Part shown: one piece after another, positions 1 through 8,246 of the stretch
Layout of the letters: each line of letters begins with the position of its first letter
Position numbering within the stretch: position 1 is the first letter of the stretch
Assembly (NCBI RefSeq): GCF_900142985.1
Contig: NZ_LT670849.1
Coordinates: forward strand, 5,658,501-5,722,500
Length of the DNA stretch: 64,000 nucleotides
Direction of reading: 5' to 3'
DNA from: Bradyrhizobium erythrophlei
GTDB taxonomy: Bacteria > Pseudomonadota > Alphaproteobacteria > Rhizobiales > Xanthobacteraceae
Made by a program: the position numbers and the translations under genes
Notes under the pieces: model-generated
Database searches by the model: none
The model's input: only the letters and a program-made list of their open reading frames with translations
Told to the model about the DNA's origin: nothing

Positions 1-750
1 GCCGAAAAACTGCGTAACGCGCCGTACGCGAAGAAGTTTGCGGCGTTGTTCGGCGAACGCATCTTCAAGGACACCAAGCTACTGGTCGCCGAGGCGACCT
101 TTGCGGTTGGCCGCTATCAGTTCGAGGAGCCGAGCTTTCATCCCTACGACAGCAAGTACGACTACTGGCTGGAAGGCAAGGCCCGGCTGACCGAGGCCGA
201 ATTGCGCGGCCTCAAGCTGTTCAACGATCCGGAAAAGGCCAACTGCGCCGGCTGCCACACCTCGCAGCCAAGCCGCGACGGCTATCCGCCGGCCTTTACC
301 GACACGCAGTATGAGGCGCTCGCCGCGCCGCGCAATCTTGCGCTGTCCGACACAAAGGACGCCAACTTCTTCGATCTCGGGGTTTGCGGGCCTGTGCGCA
401 AGGATATTGCCGACCAGACCCAGTTCTGCGGCATGTTCAAGACGCCGACGTTGCGCAATACCGCGGTGCGCAAGGTGTTCTTCCACAACGGCGTGTTCCA
501 CACGCTGCAAGAGGTGATGGACTTCTATAACTTCCGCGACACCAATCCGGAGAAGGTTTATCCGCTCAGTGCCGACGGCAAGGTGCAGAAGTACAACGAT
601 ATCCCCGCGCAATTTCACGCCAATGTCGACGTCGCCGATCCGCCGTTCGACCGCAAGCTCGGCGGAACGCCGGCAATGACGGCACAGGACGAGGCCGACA
701 TCATCGCGTTCCTGCAAACGCTGAACGACGGTTACAAGCCGGCGCCGTGA
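1..750 (+). CDS. Di-haem cytochrome c peroxidase / MauG-family protein (3' part)
   Basis: The reading frame is open from the first base, so the gene starts upstream and only about 249 C-terminal residues are visible. A haem c motif CAGCH is encoded near 247-261, followed by a segment FKTPTLRNTAVRKVFFHNG typical of the second haem domain of bacterial di-haem peroxidases and MauG-like proteins. An internal TTG at 46 is not taken as the start because the frame continues to the edge. Family knowledge: periplasmic electron-transfer enzyme acting on H2O2 or on a protein partner. The second haem motif must lie upstream and cannot be checked. It ends 10 bp from the convergent MFS gene. Confidence 0.85.
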   Translation, partial: AEKLRNAPYAKKFAALFGERIFKDTKLLVAEATFAVGRYQFEEPSFHPYDSKYDYWLEGKARLTEAELRGLKLFNDPEKANCAGCHTSQPSRDGYPPAFTDTQYEALAAPRNLALSDTKDANFFDLGVCGPVRKDIADQTQFCGMFKTPTLRNTAVRKVFFHNGVFHTLQEVMDFYNFRDTNPEKVYPLSADGKVQKYNDIPAQFHANVDVADPPFDRKLGGTPAMTAQDEADIIAFLQTLNDGYKPAP

Positions 751-760
751 GGCGCGCCGC

Positions 761-2017
761 TCAATGCCGCCGCAGCAGCGGAATCATGCTGAAAGATAGA
801 ATGACGCAGGCGAGCGTAATCACGAGCAGTCCCGCTGCATAATCTCCGGAACGTCCGATCGCGTATCCCATCAGCACCGGGGAGATGGCGCCGACGATGT
901 TGGCAAGACCGGCGTAGATGCCAAATCCCATGGCCGTGACTTTCGGCGGGATCACCTCGGTTCCCATCGCAAACAGCGTTGGCACGGTGGTGCCCCAGGC
1001 GCCGGCACTGAGGGCCACCAGCACGGCGGAGACAACCGGGTTTTCGACGATGCTCGCGGCATAAACCAGAAGACCGGTTGCGGCCAGGCCCAGCATGCAA
1101 AGCCATGCCTTGATGCGCCATTTGTCCCCAAGCCAGCCACCGAGAAAATATCCGCCGATCATCAGCAGAAAAGGTAGCGAGGAGAAAAAACTGGATTGTT
1201 TGATATCGAAATGACGTGCGGTCTGGAGATAGGCGGGAAGCCAGCTGTTCAGGCCCCAGAGAAAAATCATGGCGCCGCAATCATAGAGCGCAAGGAGCCA
1301 AAACAGCTTGTTGCGAACGAGGATTCGGATCGCCTCGCGAATTGGAAGATCGTCGGTCGCGATCGACTTCGGGTCGGGCTTTTCCTTGTCGCGCACCAGG
1401 AACCACACGATCGGCAGCACGACGAGAATATTGAGACCTGCCAGCACATAAAAAGAGCCCCGCCAGCCGTATGCCGCGACCAGCATGATGATCAGCGGAA
1501 AGCCGACCATCGACCCGATCGGCGCGCCGATGCTCCAGACCGCCGTCGCCCGCCCGCGTTCCTCGGCTGGAAACCACTGCTTGACGGCGACATTCGCCGA
1601 ACCGAATTGCGGACCTTCGGTCAGGCCGATCATGATCCGGCCAGCCAACATCATGGCGTAGGACGTTGACCCGCCCATAATGGCCATCACAACGCCCAGG
1701 ATCAGCGCAATCGCCGACAGCGTGCGCCTCGGTCCAAAGAGGTCTGATGTGACGCTCAGAATCAGCGCCGAAAACCCGTAAGCGAAGACAAAGCCGGTCA
1801 TCAGCAGACCGAGCATCGTCGGATTGTCCCCGACGCCGATCGATTGCTTGAAATCGGCGTTGGTGAAGAGGACCGCGATGTTGATGCGGTCAAAGAAAGC
1901 GGTGGCGACGGCGACGAGCAGGATGATCACCACCATCCAGCGATAGACACCAGTTCGCGCGATCTGGCCGGTTTCCGACACAGCTGGCGCGCCGGTCGTC
2001 AAACTCGAATCCGCCAT
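761..2017 (-). CDS. MFS transporter, anion:cation symporter type
   Basis: A 418-residue protein with about twelve hydrophobic segments and the layout of the ACS branch of the major facilitator superfamily, including the loop after TM2 (SDLFGPRRTL) and a charged central loop (RDKEKPDPKS). The ATG at 2017 is chosen because hydrophobic coding sequence begins shortly after it and an AGGGG-like ribosome site precedes it. The frame stays open upstream to 2395 but would overlap the divergent UbiD gene. Members import organic acids such as galactonate, tartrate or phthalate. The divergent decarboxylase suggests an aromatic or unsaturated acid substrate; that is inference. Confidence 0.88.
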   Translation of the reverse strand: MADSSLTTGAPAVSETGQIARTGVYRWMVVIILLVAVATAFFDRINIAVLFTNADFKQSIGVGDNPTMLGLLMTGFVFAYGFSALILSVTSDLFGPRRTLSAIALILGVVMAIMGGSTSYAMMLAGRIMIGLTEGPQFGSANVAVKQWFPAEERGRATAVWSIGAPIGSMVGFPLIIMLVAAYGWRGSFYVLAGLNILVVLPIVWFLVRDKEKPDPKSIATDDLPIREAIRILVRNKLFWLLALYDCGAMIFLWGLNSWLPAYLQTARHFDIKQSSFFSSLPFLLMIGGYFLGGWLGDKWRIKAWLCMLGLAATGLLVYAASIVENPVVSAVLVALSAGAWGTTVPTLFAMGTEVIPPKVTAMGFGIYAGLANIVGAISPVLMGYAIGRSGDYAAGLLVITLACVILSFSMIPLLRRH

Positions 2018-2146
2018 CGGAAATCCCCTGCAAAGAATCCCAAGCGCCATCTGCTTGACGCTAAATGTCAGATTGTAATACAACTTTTTGAGAGATGTCG
2101 ACCGGGGTAATCGTGTCGATCCGGCGCGCCATGGGGGTATCTCGCG

Positions 2147-3571
2147 ATGCACGTCGCCTATAATGATCTTCGAGAATTCATTTCGATGGTCGACGGGATG
2201 GGGGCACTGCGCCGCATCGACGGCGCGGGCGTGTTGCATGAAATCGGAGGGATCACCGAAGTCGCCGCCGGCGCGCCGCACTGTCCGGCGTTGTTGTTCG
2301 ATCGGATAGCCGGCTTCGAACCCGGATTTCGCATTTTCACCAACGCCACGACAAGCGTCCAACGTGCCGCGCTTGCGCTCGGCATCGATCCTCATCTGCC
2401 GGCGATCGAAATTCTCAAAATATGGAAGACGCGGAGATCGGACATGAAGCCGCTGCCGCCCCGCAAGGCAGGCTCGGCTCCCGTCCTGGAAAATTCATTC
2501 ACGGGCGAGGCGGTTGATTTGGGCCGTCTGCCGGCGCCGCATTGGCACCGGGAGGACGGAGGCCCCTATATCGGATCGGGCGCATTGGTGGTGACGCGCG
2601 ACCCCGACAGCGGATGGGTCAACGCCTCGATCTACCGGGTCCAGGTTCACTCGAAAAACCGCGTGACCATCCAGTTCGACCATGCCGGTCGTCATGGGTC
2701 GATGATTTCGAAGAAATACTGGGAGCAGGGCAAACCTTGTCCGGTCGCGATTGTTTGCGGCCAGGACCCCGCATTGTTCGTCGCCGGTTTTGAATATCTG
2801 CCGGAAGGCTCTTCGGAGTACGATTTTGCCGGCGCGATCCGCGGCGCGCCCATCGACGTGGTCGATGCGCCGCAAACCGGTCTTCCCGTGCCTGCTCGCG
2901 CGGAGATCATTCTGGAAGGCAATCTCCTGCCGTTCCCCGACACCCGCCTGCCGGAGGGGCCTTTTGGCGAATTCACCGGCTACTACGCGGCCGACACGAA
3001 GCCGGCGCCGGTGATGGAGGTCACCGGCATTCACCATCGGACCGACCCGATCCTCTTGGGTTCGCCGCCGATGAAGCCCCCGCGATTTCATTTCGGCCTT
3101 CCGTTTCGGGCGGCATCGATGTGGTCCAACATGGAGGCCTCGGGCGTGACGGATGTCGTCGGCGTGTGGCAACACGTTGCGCAGTTGATGACGGTGGTGG
3201 CGGTGCGGCAGCGCTACGCTGGCCATGCCAAGCGCGCGGCGCTGATCGCTGCGGCAAACAGCTATATGGGCCGCCTGATCGTGGTGGTCGACGACGATGT
3301 CGATCCCTCCAATCTTGCCGACGTGATGTGGGCGGTCACGACGCGCTCCGAACCGTCCGAGAACGTCGACATTATCAGAGACGCATGGAGCTCGGCGCTC
3401 GATCCGCGCCTTTCGCCGGAAGCCCGCCAGGCCGGCCGAACGTCGCATTCGAAGATGATCATTGACGCCTGCAAACCTTTTGAGCACCTCGCCACCTATC
3501 CGCGGACCAGCGCGTTGTCGCAAGCCGAGGTGACGGCCATCAAGGCCGCCTGGGGTGAGGCGATAGCCTGA
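2147..3571 (+). CDS. UbiD-family prenylated-FMN decarboxylase
   Basis: A 474-residue protein matching the UbiD family over its length. The N-terminus has DLREFISMVDGMGALRRID, the central part has the cofactor-proximal segment VNASIYRVQVHSKNR, and the loop LPEGPFGEFTGYY carries the conserved acidic residues near the active site. Family members remove or add CO2 on aromatic or alpha,beta-unsaturated acids and need prenylated FMN made by a UbiX partner, which is not visible here. Transcribed divergently from the MFS carrier with 129 bp between start codons, so the two probably share a control region. Catabolic role is more likely than ubiquinone synthesis given the context, but substrate is unknown. 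Confidence 0.87.
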   Translation: MHVAYNDLREFISMVDGMGALRRIDGAGVLHEIGGITEVAAGAPHCPALLFDRIAGFEPGFRIFTNATTSVQRAALALGIDPHLPAIEILKIWKTRRSDMKPLPPRKAGSAPVLENSFTGEAVDLGRLPAPHWHREDGGPYIGSGALVVTRDPDSGWVNASIYRVQVHSKNRVTIQFDHAGRHGSMISKKYWEQGKPCPVAIVCGQDPALFVAGFEYLPEGSSEYDFAGAIRGAPIDVVDAPQTGLPVPARAEIILEGNLLPFPDTRLPEGPFGEFTGYYAADTKPAPVMEVTGIHHRTDPILLGSPPMKPPRFHFGLPFRAASMWSNMEASGVTDVVGVWQHVAQLMTVVAVRQRYAGHAKRAALIAAANSYMGRLIVVVDDDVDPSNLADVMWAVTTRSEPSENVDIIRDAWSSALDPRLSPEARQAGRTSHSKMIIDACKPFEHLATYPRTSALSQAEVTAIKAAWGEAIA

Positions 3572-3601
3572 GCGCCATCGAGGCGGAATCTTCGCGCGCG
3601 A

Positions 3602-4924
3602 CTATCCACGCAATGGCAGCGGCTGATCGGCGAGCATGCCCTTGACGACGACCTCGCGCGCCTTGGCGGCATCGATCGCGTGGGCCGCGAGCAGATCGGC
3701 GCAATCGGCGACGATCTGGTCGGCGTCCTGCATCAGCTTCAGTTCCTTGTAGCGGTCGTGGCGTTTCAACCCCATGCTCATCCCGACCAGTTCGAGCAGG
3801 TTGACGATGCGGAACGGCACGTCGCGCTCATGCGCGCAGAGCTCGCGATGTTCGGAATGATAGACGGTGACGAGTGCGTCGATGCCGGCCTCGCGCGCCG
3901 CCTGAAATTCGTTCCGCGTCAGCTCGCGCTTGAACTCGGGCAGCACGCTGAGATTGACGCCTTGCAAGCCAAGCGCCGGCTGTTTCAGGTCGACAAGCGT
4001 GATGCCGGGAACGGCGATGAGGATCTTTTCCGCCGCCTCCATGATGCCGGCGACGCCGGGATGGCGGTGTAATGCAACGCACATCGGCACAGCCTGATTG
4101 AGATGAGGCGCAAGCCGGTCGAGCCGCTCGCTGAGGAAGCGCATGAACGGCGTCATCTCGAACGGGCGCGCGCCGCGCTGGCGTTCGAGTGCGGGCAGGG
4201 TGGTCTCGGTATATTGCACGTAGCAACTCGGGCACCACGAAATCACCTGGCCTGATTTCGATTGCGACAGCTTCTCGATGCTGTTCGTTCCCATGCGCCC
4301 GGACATTTCGAGATCGCCGGGGCGCATCTGCACCACGCCGCAGCAATGGCTCGGTCCGCCCATCACCTGATAGCGAACGCCGAGCGTATCCATGATGTCG
4401 AGCGCGAGCAGCGCGATGTGCGGTGTCTTGAGCACGTTGCAGCCGGTATAGAACACGAAGTCCGGCGGCTCGCTCGGTACGATGGCCGCGGCCGTTTTCT
4501 GGCCGAGGCGCTCCAGCACCTCGTCGTTCAGCTGAAGCTGCGAGAGCATCGAAACATCACGCCCGAGGTCACGGTATTTCTCCAGACCCTGGCGTCGCCG
4601 CGTTGGCAGATCGTGGTTGGCTTTCGCCATCGCGACGCGCGTCATTGCGAGCAGAAAGCGCGGATTGACGCCCTCGTCGCACGCCCTGATGCATTCGCCC
4701 GAGAGCGTGCAGGCCTGCGCCCATTTTCGCGACGCTTCGGTTCCCTCGCCATCGCTGAGAATGTCGAGGATGCCGCTGATGACGTCTTGAGGCGCGGCAT
4801 CGGCGATGCCGGCGGGCTTCACGCTCGGGCAGGCCTCGACGCATTTGCCGCAGCGGGTGCAGGCATCGACCATCTCGTCGACGCGCATCTCGATCGCAGC
4901 TTCAAAGGAGAGATTGGTGGACAT
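3602..4924 (-). CDS. (Fe-S)-binding protein with ferredoxin and CCG domains (HdrB/GlpC-like)
   Basis: A 440-residue cytoplasmic protein. The N-terminus has a 4Fe-4S ferredoxin motif CTRCGKCVEACP and a second degenerate one, CTLSGECIRACDEG. The middle and C-terminal parts have cysteine-rich CCG-type segments (SHCCGVVQMRPGD and WCPSCYVQYTET). The architecture resembles the iron-sulfur subunits of heterodisulfide reductase, glycolate oxidase or anaerobic glycerol-3-phosphate dehydrogenase. Family knowledge: passes electrons between a dehydrogenase and a quinone or other carrier. No flavoprotein partner lies next to it. The second ferredoxin motif lacks one expected cysteine (S for C). Confidence 0.8.
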   Translation of the reverse strand: MSTNLSFEAAIEMRVDEMVDACTRCGKCVEACPSVKPAGIADAAPQDVISGILDILSDGEGTEASRKWAQACTLSGECIRACDEGVNPRFLLAMTRVAMAKANHDLPTRRRQGLEKYRDLGRDVSMLSQLQLNDEVLERLGQKTAAAIVPSEPPDFVFYTGCNVLKTPHIALLALDIMDTLGVRYQVMGGPSHCCGVVQMRPGDLEMSGRMGTNSIEKLSQSKSGQVISWCPSCYVQYTETTLPALERQRGARPFEMTPFMRFLSERLDRLAPHLNQAVPMCVALHRHPGVAGIMEAAEKILIAVPGITLVDLKQPALGLQGVNLSVLPEFKRELTRNEFQAAREAGIDALVTVYHSEHRELCAHERDVPFRIVNLLELVGMSMGLKRHDRYKELKLMQDADQIVADCADLLAAHAIDAAKAREVVVKGMLADQPLPLRG

Positions 4925-5281
4925 GGGGCTTGCTTCCCGCCGGTTCGCCCGGCCCGTCGTTTGAGTCCGCTTGACGGCAAGCCTAGCGGAGGCGGGCGGG
5001 CGCGCAACCCAAATTCAAGCCGTTCGACGGCAGCGGACGCAGCCCTGACAATTCAAAAACACTGTGCGGTCGGCACACGGAACGGTTGTGTCGCGGTTCC
5101 CGCACATCACGGAAAAACCGGCCCATCTAAAGAAGACGTGACTGAATTGTGAGGGGCCCGTCCTCCAATCGGGTGACGCGAGGGCGCCTCGCGCCGTGAC
5201 ATCAAGCAGTCGAAGCAGCGAAGCCGCAAGATGTTCGCATCATCAACATGCGGCGCTCAGTTCCAGTATTCGGGTGTTTTG
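4925..5281. other. Intergenic stretch without a supported gene
   Basis: About 357 bases between the Fe-S protein start and the small membrane ORF. The open frames crossing it have low-complexity, antisense-like translations. The segment must contain the promoter of the minus-strand Fe-S gene, but no clear -35/-10 pair stands out. Confidence 0.4.
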
Positions 5282-5377
5282 ATGAGATGGGTCGTCGTCC
5301 TTGCAATCTGGTTGGCGCTGTCGCTTCCGGTCAGCCTCATGACGGGACGTTATTTGCGATGGAGGAATGAGGAATGA
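5282..5377 (+). CDS. Putative 31-residue single-pass membrane protein
   Basis: ATG at 5282 opens a 31-codon frame whose translation begins MRWVVVLAIWLALSLPVSLM, a convincing transmembrane helix, and ends with a basic tail. Its stop codon overlaps the ATG of the next gene in an ATGA arrangement, which favours a translated, coupled pair. No family is recognised. A random hydrophobic frame cannot be excluded, but the overlap and lack of rare codons argue for coding. Confidence 0.45.
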   Translation: MRWVVVLAIWLALSLPVSLMTGRYLRWRNEE

Positions 5378-5592
5378 GCGGCGTGATTATCAGATCGCGA
5401 ATTTCGAAAGTCGTTGCCTTCGCACTGCTGGCGAGCTCCGCGGCTATCGGCCCCTCGCCGGCCTTCGCGCAGAAGAGCGATGGCGAAGCCTGCAAGGCCG
5501 CCTTCATGACCAAGTGCCTGGCCGATTGCAACCGGCGGGCGGGGCGGCAGTGCGACTGGTTTTGCGGGCGCCGCTCGACTTACGCGTGCTAG
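5374..5592 (+). CDS. Small secreted cysteine-rich protein
   Basis: A 72-residue protein with a Sec-type signal peptide (hydrophobic core FALLASSAAIG, likely cleavage after PAFA) and a mature part of about 40 residues with six cysteines spaced CKAAFMTKCLADC then CDWFC and a terminal C. The even cysteine number suggests disulfide bonding in the periplasm. It is translationally coupled to the preceding 31-codon frame. No known family is recognised; it is hypothetical but looks genuinely coding. Confidence 0.6.
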   Translation: MSGVIIRSRISKVVAFALLASSAAIGPSPAFAQKSDGEACKAAFMTKCLADCNRRAGRQCDWFCGRRSTYAC

Positions 5593-5601
5593 TGGCTATT
5601 C

Positions 5602-5634
5602 GTTTTTCCTGACGAGCTCTTAGCTAGGAAAAAC
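5602..5634. terminator. Hairpin between small secreted gene and tRNA-Leu 3' end
   Basis: GTTTTTCCT at 5602-5610 pairs with AGGAAAAAC at 5626-5634, a 9-bp stem with a 15-base loop directly abutting the tRNA CCA end. The T/A runs in the arms could end transcription in either direction. The stem is AT-rich, so strength is doubtful. Confidence 0.4.
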
Positions 5635-5721
5635 TGGTGCGGGCGGCGGGACTCGAACCCGCACGACGTTGCCATCGAGGGATTTTAAGTCCCTTGCGTC
5701 TACCAATTCCGCCACGTCCGC
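5635..5721 (-). tRNA. tRNA-Leu (anticodon UAA)
   Basis: The reverse complement starts GCGGACGTGGCGGAATTGGT and ends with the T arm GCGGG-TTCGAGT-CCCGC and an encoded CCA. The anticodon stem-loop AGGGA-CTTAAAA-TCCCT gives anticodon UAA, and the long variable arm fits a class II leucine tRNA. The acceptor stem pairs except for an A5-C68 mismatch. Positions 5681-5721 (5' half to anticodon loop) are repeated exactly at 19969-20009, marking this gene as the integration site of the adjacent element. Confidence 0.95.
5681..5721. repeat. 41-bp direct repeat, left copy (att site within tRNA-Leu)
   Basis: The 41 bases from the tRNA 5' end through its anticodon loop are identical to 19969-20009. The match ends at the anticodon loop on one side and at the tRNA 5' end on the other, with looser similarity beyond. 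The integrase remnant begins 91 bases away, as expected for an attachment site. Confidence 0.92.
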
Positions 5722-5732
5722 ATTGTTGAAAT

Positions 5733-5761
5733 CCCTTAGCTTTTTGCCGCAGAGCAAGCAA
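5733..5761 (-). promoter_or_regulatory. Candidate tRNA-Leu promoter supplied by the integrated element
   Basis: On the minus strand TTGCTT is followed after 17 bases by TAAGGG, and the tRNA begins 11 bases later. This lies inside the element, so it would now drive the tRNA. The pre-integration flank beyond the right repeat has an equivalent TTGCGG-N17-TATGCA at almost the same distance. Confidence 0.45.
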
Positions 5762-5811
5762 ATTGTTTCCAAGGTTTCCCTCGGTGTTTCCATTTTCGCT
5801 GACTAACTTGT

Positions 5812-6893
5812 TCACGCTCCGTCCTTTCCCAGCCGGTTGAACGCCCGCGCGATCGAGACTTCATCTTCAACGTGGCGGGTGTAGTGCGTGCCCATTGCAA
5901 TGGACTTGTCGCCGATAAGCCGGGCAACTTCCTCGTCGCTGGCACCGTTGCGCTTCCACCAAGCGGCATAGGAGACGCGGAGACCGTGCAGGGTGGTTCC
6001 AGCACCGATCTTGCCGTCACGCTCGCGCTCGCGGAGCCAATGCGACACACGGGTCTGCATGTCCTTCTCCGTCTCCCAGGGCGAGCCGTCGTCCCGGATG
6101 GCGATCAGGCCGTCGGCGCGGCGGATATCGCGGGCGGCGAGGAAAACCTGAAGTTCTGGCAAAACCGGCAGAAGAGTGGCTTTGCCGTTTTTGCGCCGCG
6201 TGTACTGCACGGCTTTCCCGGTCAGCGGATGATCGAGGAACTGCTTGTCGTTCAGCCCGACGATGGTTTGCCCCGCCAGCCCGCGTAGCGCGCAATCATG
6301 CAGGGGATGAGAACTTCCATCGGCGCATTATTGCGCACGAAGTCCCATTCTGGACCGAACCATTCCCGGTTCGAGTTCGGATCCGCCTTGTGAGCCTTGT
6401 CCATGCCGAAGCAGGGGTTCGTCGGTATTTTCCGGCGCTTGACCGCCTGTGTGAACATCGATGACAGCGCCGAGATCATTTTGTCGGCGAAGCGGGGCCA
6501 CTTTTCCTTCGTGCAGCGGTCGCGGAGGTCGTACAGCTCCGGTGTAGTGATTAGGTCAAGAGGGCAGTCGAAGCCGGACTCCAACCACTCGAACGCTTTG
6601 TCGTAGTCCTTGCGGGTCGCGTCCGAAAGCTTGGCATATGTCGGACAGTCGGCCTTGAACCACGCGACGAGGGCGCCGAGCGTGCCCTCGGCATAGGCTC
6701 GATTGAGTTCTTGCTTGCGCGTGGCGTTGTAGACCGTCATGACGTCGATTTCGCCTAAGCGCTCGATCAGCGCGTTGCGGTCGCCATCGAAGTTGGATAC
6801 CAGGCAACGCTTCGTCCCGCGCACGTAGACGTAATAGCGCCCGGCTTTGTTGCGGGTGATTTTAAGCCCCTTGAGCTTCACTCGAACCACCAT
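5812..6893 (-). pseudogene. Tyrosine recombinase (integrase) with a frameshift
   Basis: Reading leftwards from the ATG at 6893, the N-terminal part has an Arm-type start (KLKGLKITRNKAGRYYVYVR) and a SAM-like core-binding region, ending at the catalytic-domain entry ARYAGWRG. There the frame stops at 6252. The protein continues one frame over from about 6270 as QTIVGLNDKQFLDHPLTGKA into the C-terminal part with HGLR and the THYTRH tyrosine motif, ending at 5812. One missing C near 6270 explains the break. The motif position usually LGH reads IGD. It sits beside the att site, so it is the element's own integrase, now probably inactive unless the shift is a sequencing error or is bypassed. Confidence 0.85.
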
Positions 6894-7098
6894 GGAAATA
6901 GTCCCCCATCCGACGTGCATTTTCGGCTGGTAGGGATGGTTGCGTATCGGGAACGGATAGGGAAGTGACGTCGATCGGCTTTTCCGCAACAATCAAGGTG
7001 CCATCTGGCCGCACTCCGATCACAAAACGGCCTGCCCGCTCGACGCCTTTAATAGCGCGAGCTAGACCGGCTGCTGTGAAGGGAAGGCGACTCGTCAC
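6862..7098 (-). CDS. Small hypothetical protein of the integrase module
   Basis: A 78-residue protein with the segment AIKGVERAGRFVIGVRPDGT, a pattern I recognise from small proteins encoded upstream of integrases in rhizobial prophages and islands. The GTG start overlaps the stop of the next upstream gene (GTGA). It overlaps the integrase start by about 32 bases, so the two were probably co-translated. Function unknown; a role as excisionase or integrase cofactor would be speculative. Confidence 0.6.
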   Translation of the reverse strand: MTSRLPFTAAGLARAIKGVERAGRFVIGVRPDGTLIVAEKPIDVTSLSVPDTQPSLPAENARRMGDYFHGGSSEAQGA

Positions 7099-7259
7099 CG
7101 AACGACGTGTGCCCCTTCGGCATCCATTCGCTGTCTAACGGCGCGGACGACCTCTGACGTTTGAGTGCTGAGGTTGCGCGCGGCCTCGGTCTGGAGCCAC
7201 GCTTTGACATCTTCCGGAAGCCTAACGAGAAGCATTTTGGTGGACTGCTCTGCGGCCAT
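7095..7259 (-). CDS. Arc/CopG-like ribbon-helix-helix protein
   Basis: A 54-residue protein from the ATG at 7259. KMLLVRLPEDVKAWLQTEAA is the beta strand and first helix of an Arc-type ribbon-helix-helix fold, and the rest forms the second helix. Such proteins bind DNA as dimers and often repress their own operon. It lies directly upstream of the 78-residue protein and the integrase, so it may regulate excision or integrase expression (inference). A longer frame to 7370 exists but its extra N-terminus is not fold-like. Confidence 0.65.
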   Translation of the reverse strand: MAAEQSTKMLLVRLPEDVKAWLQTEAARNLSTQTSEVVRAVRQRMDAEGAHVVR

Positions 7260-7392
7260 TTCTATATCGCTCCGATTTGCCCGCTCGGGGGACCCATATA
7301 GAAGAGCGAGGATTCTTCGGTGAGACAAGGGGCGCCGAGGGCCGTTCCTCGCTACGATTACGCATTTCACGAACGCGTGAGATCGTCCTGAA

Positions 7393-7415
7393 GAAAACCC
7401 GCCGAGACCGGCGGG
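7393..7415 (-). terminator. Intrinsic terminator after 7435-8134 gene pair
   Basis: On the minus strand the stem CCCGCCG/CGGCGGG (7398-7415, 4-base loop) is followed by TTTTC. It lies about 20 bases beyond the stop at 7435 and fits a rho-independent terminator. Confidence 0.7.
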
Positions 7416-7434
7416 CTTTGCACTTTTGCTATTT

Positions 7435-7704
7435 CTAGTCCTCGTCCGCGGCTTCGCGCTTGTCGATAGCTATGCGCCAAATGTTATCTCGACGATCGAT
7501 TAGGTCGTTTAGTTCATCGAGGATGGTGTTGGCCAAGGCGTGGAGAGCCGCACCGGGCTGTTTGCCCATCTCGTCCGAAGTTGCCAGCATCAGGACTGCG
7601 TGGGCCAGATCGCGGACTCGCCGGAGGGGCTCTTCGAGTTCGAACAGCTCGTGTCCGACTTCAACCAAGGTTTCTTTGACGTGAGCGCCATTGTCATTGG
7701 TCAT
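7435..7704 (-). CDS. Hypothetical 89-residue acidic helical protein
   Basis: Start taken at the ATG at 7704 (MTNDNGAHVKETLVEVGHEL); an in-frame extension to 7782 overlaps further into the upstream gene and has unlikely composition. The protein is rich in heptad-like leucines (ELFELEEPLRRVRDLAHAV), suggesting helices or a coiled coil. It overlaps the upstream gene by 11 bases and is followed by a good terminator, so the two form a small operon. No family recognised. Confidence 0.6.
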   Translation of the reverse strand: MTNDNGAHVKETLVEVGHELFELEEPLRRVRDLAHAVLMLATSDEMGKQPGAALHALANTILDELNDLIDRRDNIWRIAIDKREAADED

Positions 7705-8134
7705 GGGGCTGGCCTCCCGAAGCGTGGCGCTCCGTTCTGAAATATTCCACGAGCTCCTTCGCGAACGATTGGAGAAAATCAATCTGCTCGTCTTCGAGGA
7801 CGCTGTGGTGCCCGTCGCCCAGCATCAGCGCCTTAAAGGCCGTAGACTTGGCCCTCATCTCGTCGAAGCTCAGAAGCTTGTCGCGGTCCGCACTTAATGC
7901 GGCAAGCTTGCCGAGCGCGTTCTTGGCGCGGTCCAGCACCTCCTTGCCGAGTGGCGCAGCGGCACCGGCGTGCGTGGTGTAGTCATTGTCTGCACTGCAC
8001 CCCGCTTCGTAGGCCGCGGTCGCCTGCAAATAAATGACGCACTGCTCAATGACTTCGGATCGTTCGGATTCCTTCGGTTTTTTGGACGCAGTTTTCCGTG
8101 GCGTGCTAACACGCTTTTCAGCCTTCTTAGCCAT
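7694..8134 (-). CDS. Hypothetical protein with basic N-terminus
   Basis: A 146-residue protein starting MAKKAEKRVSTPRKTASKKP, a lysine-rich possibly nucleic-acid-binding tail, followed by a helical body with the segment CVIYLQATAAYEAGCSADND. It shares an operon with the 89-residue protein. The divergent ribbon-helix-helix gene starts 87 bp away. No function can be assigned; island accessory gene. Confidence 0.6.
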   Translation of the reverse strand: MAKKAEKRVSTPRKTASKKPKESERSEVIEQCVIYLQATAAYEAGCSADNDYTTHAGAAAPLGKEVLDRAKNALGKLAALSADRDKLLSFDEMRAKSTAFKALMLGDGHHSVLEDEQIDFLQSFAKELVEYFRTERHASGGQPHDQ

Positions 8135-8204
8135 GGGATTCGACCCTTCATGGTTGGAGGTTAGGGCCGAAGTGGAAGTTACAGCTTCCCTTCGGCCTGC
8201 TTTT

Positions 8205-8246
8205 GGGATATCCCATATTCATGGGCAAGTCAATTCGGGATATCCC
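8205..8246. promoter_or_regulatory. Paired GGGATATCCC palindromes, candidate operator
   Basis: The perfect 10-bp palindrome GGGATATCCC occurs at 8205-8214 and 8237-8246, centre-to-centre 32 bp (three helical turns). The outer flanks are mirror images (TTTT before the first, AAAA after the second). The ATG at 8221 of a ribbon-helix-helix protein lies between them. This arrangement suits cooperative binding and autorepression by that protein. Confidence 0.5.
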
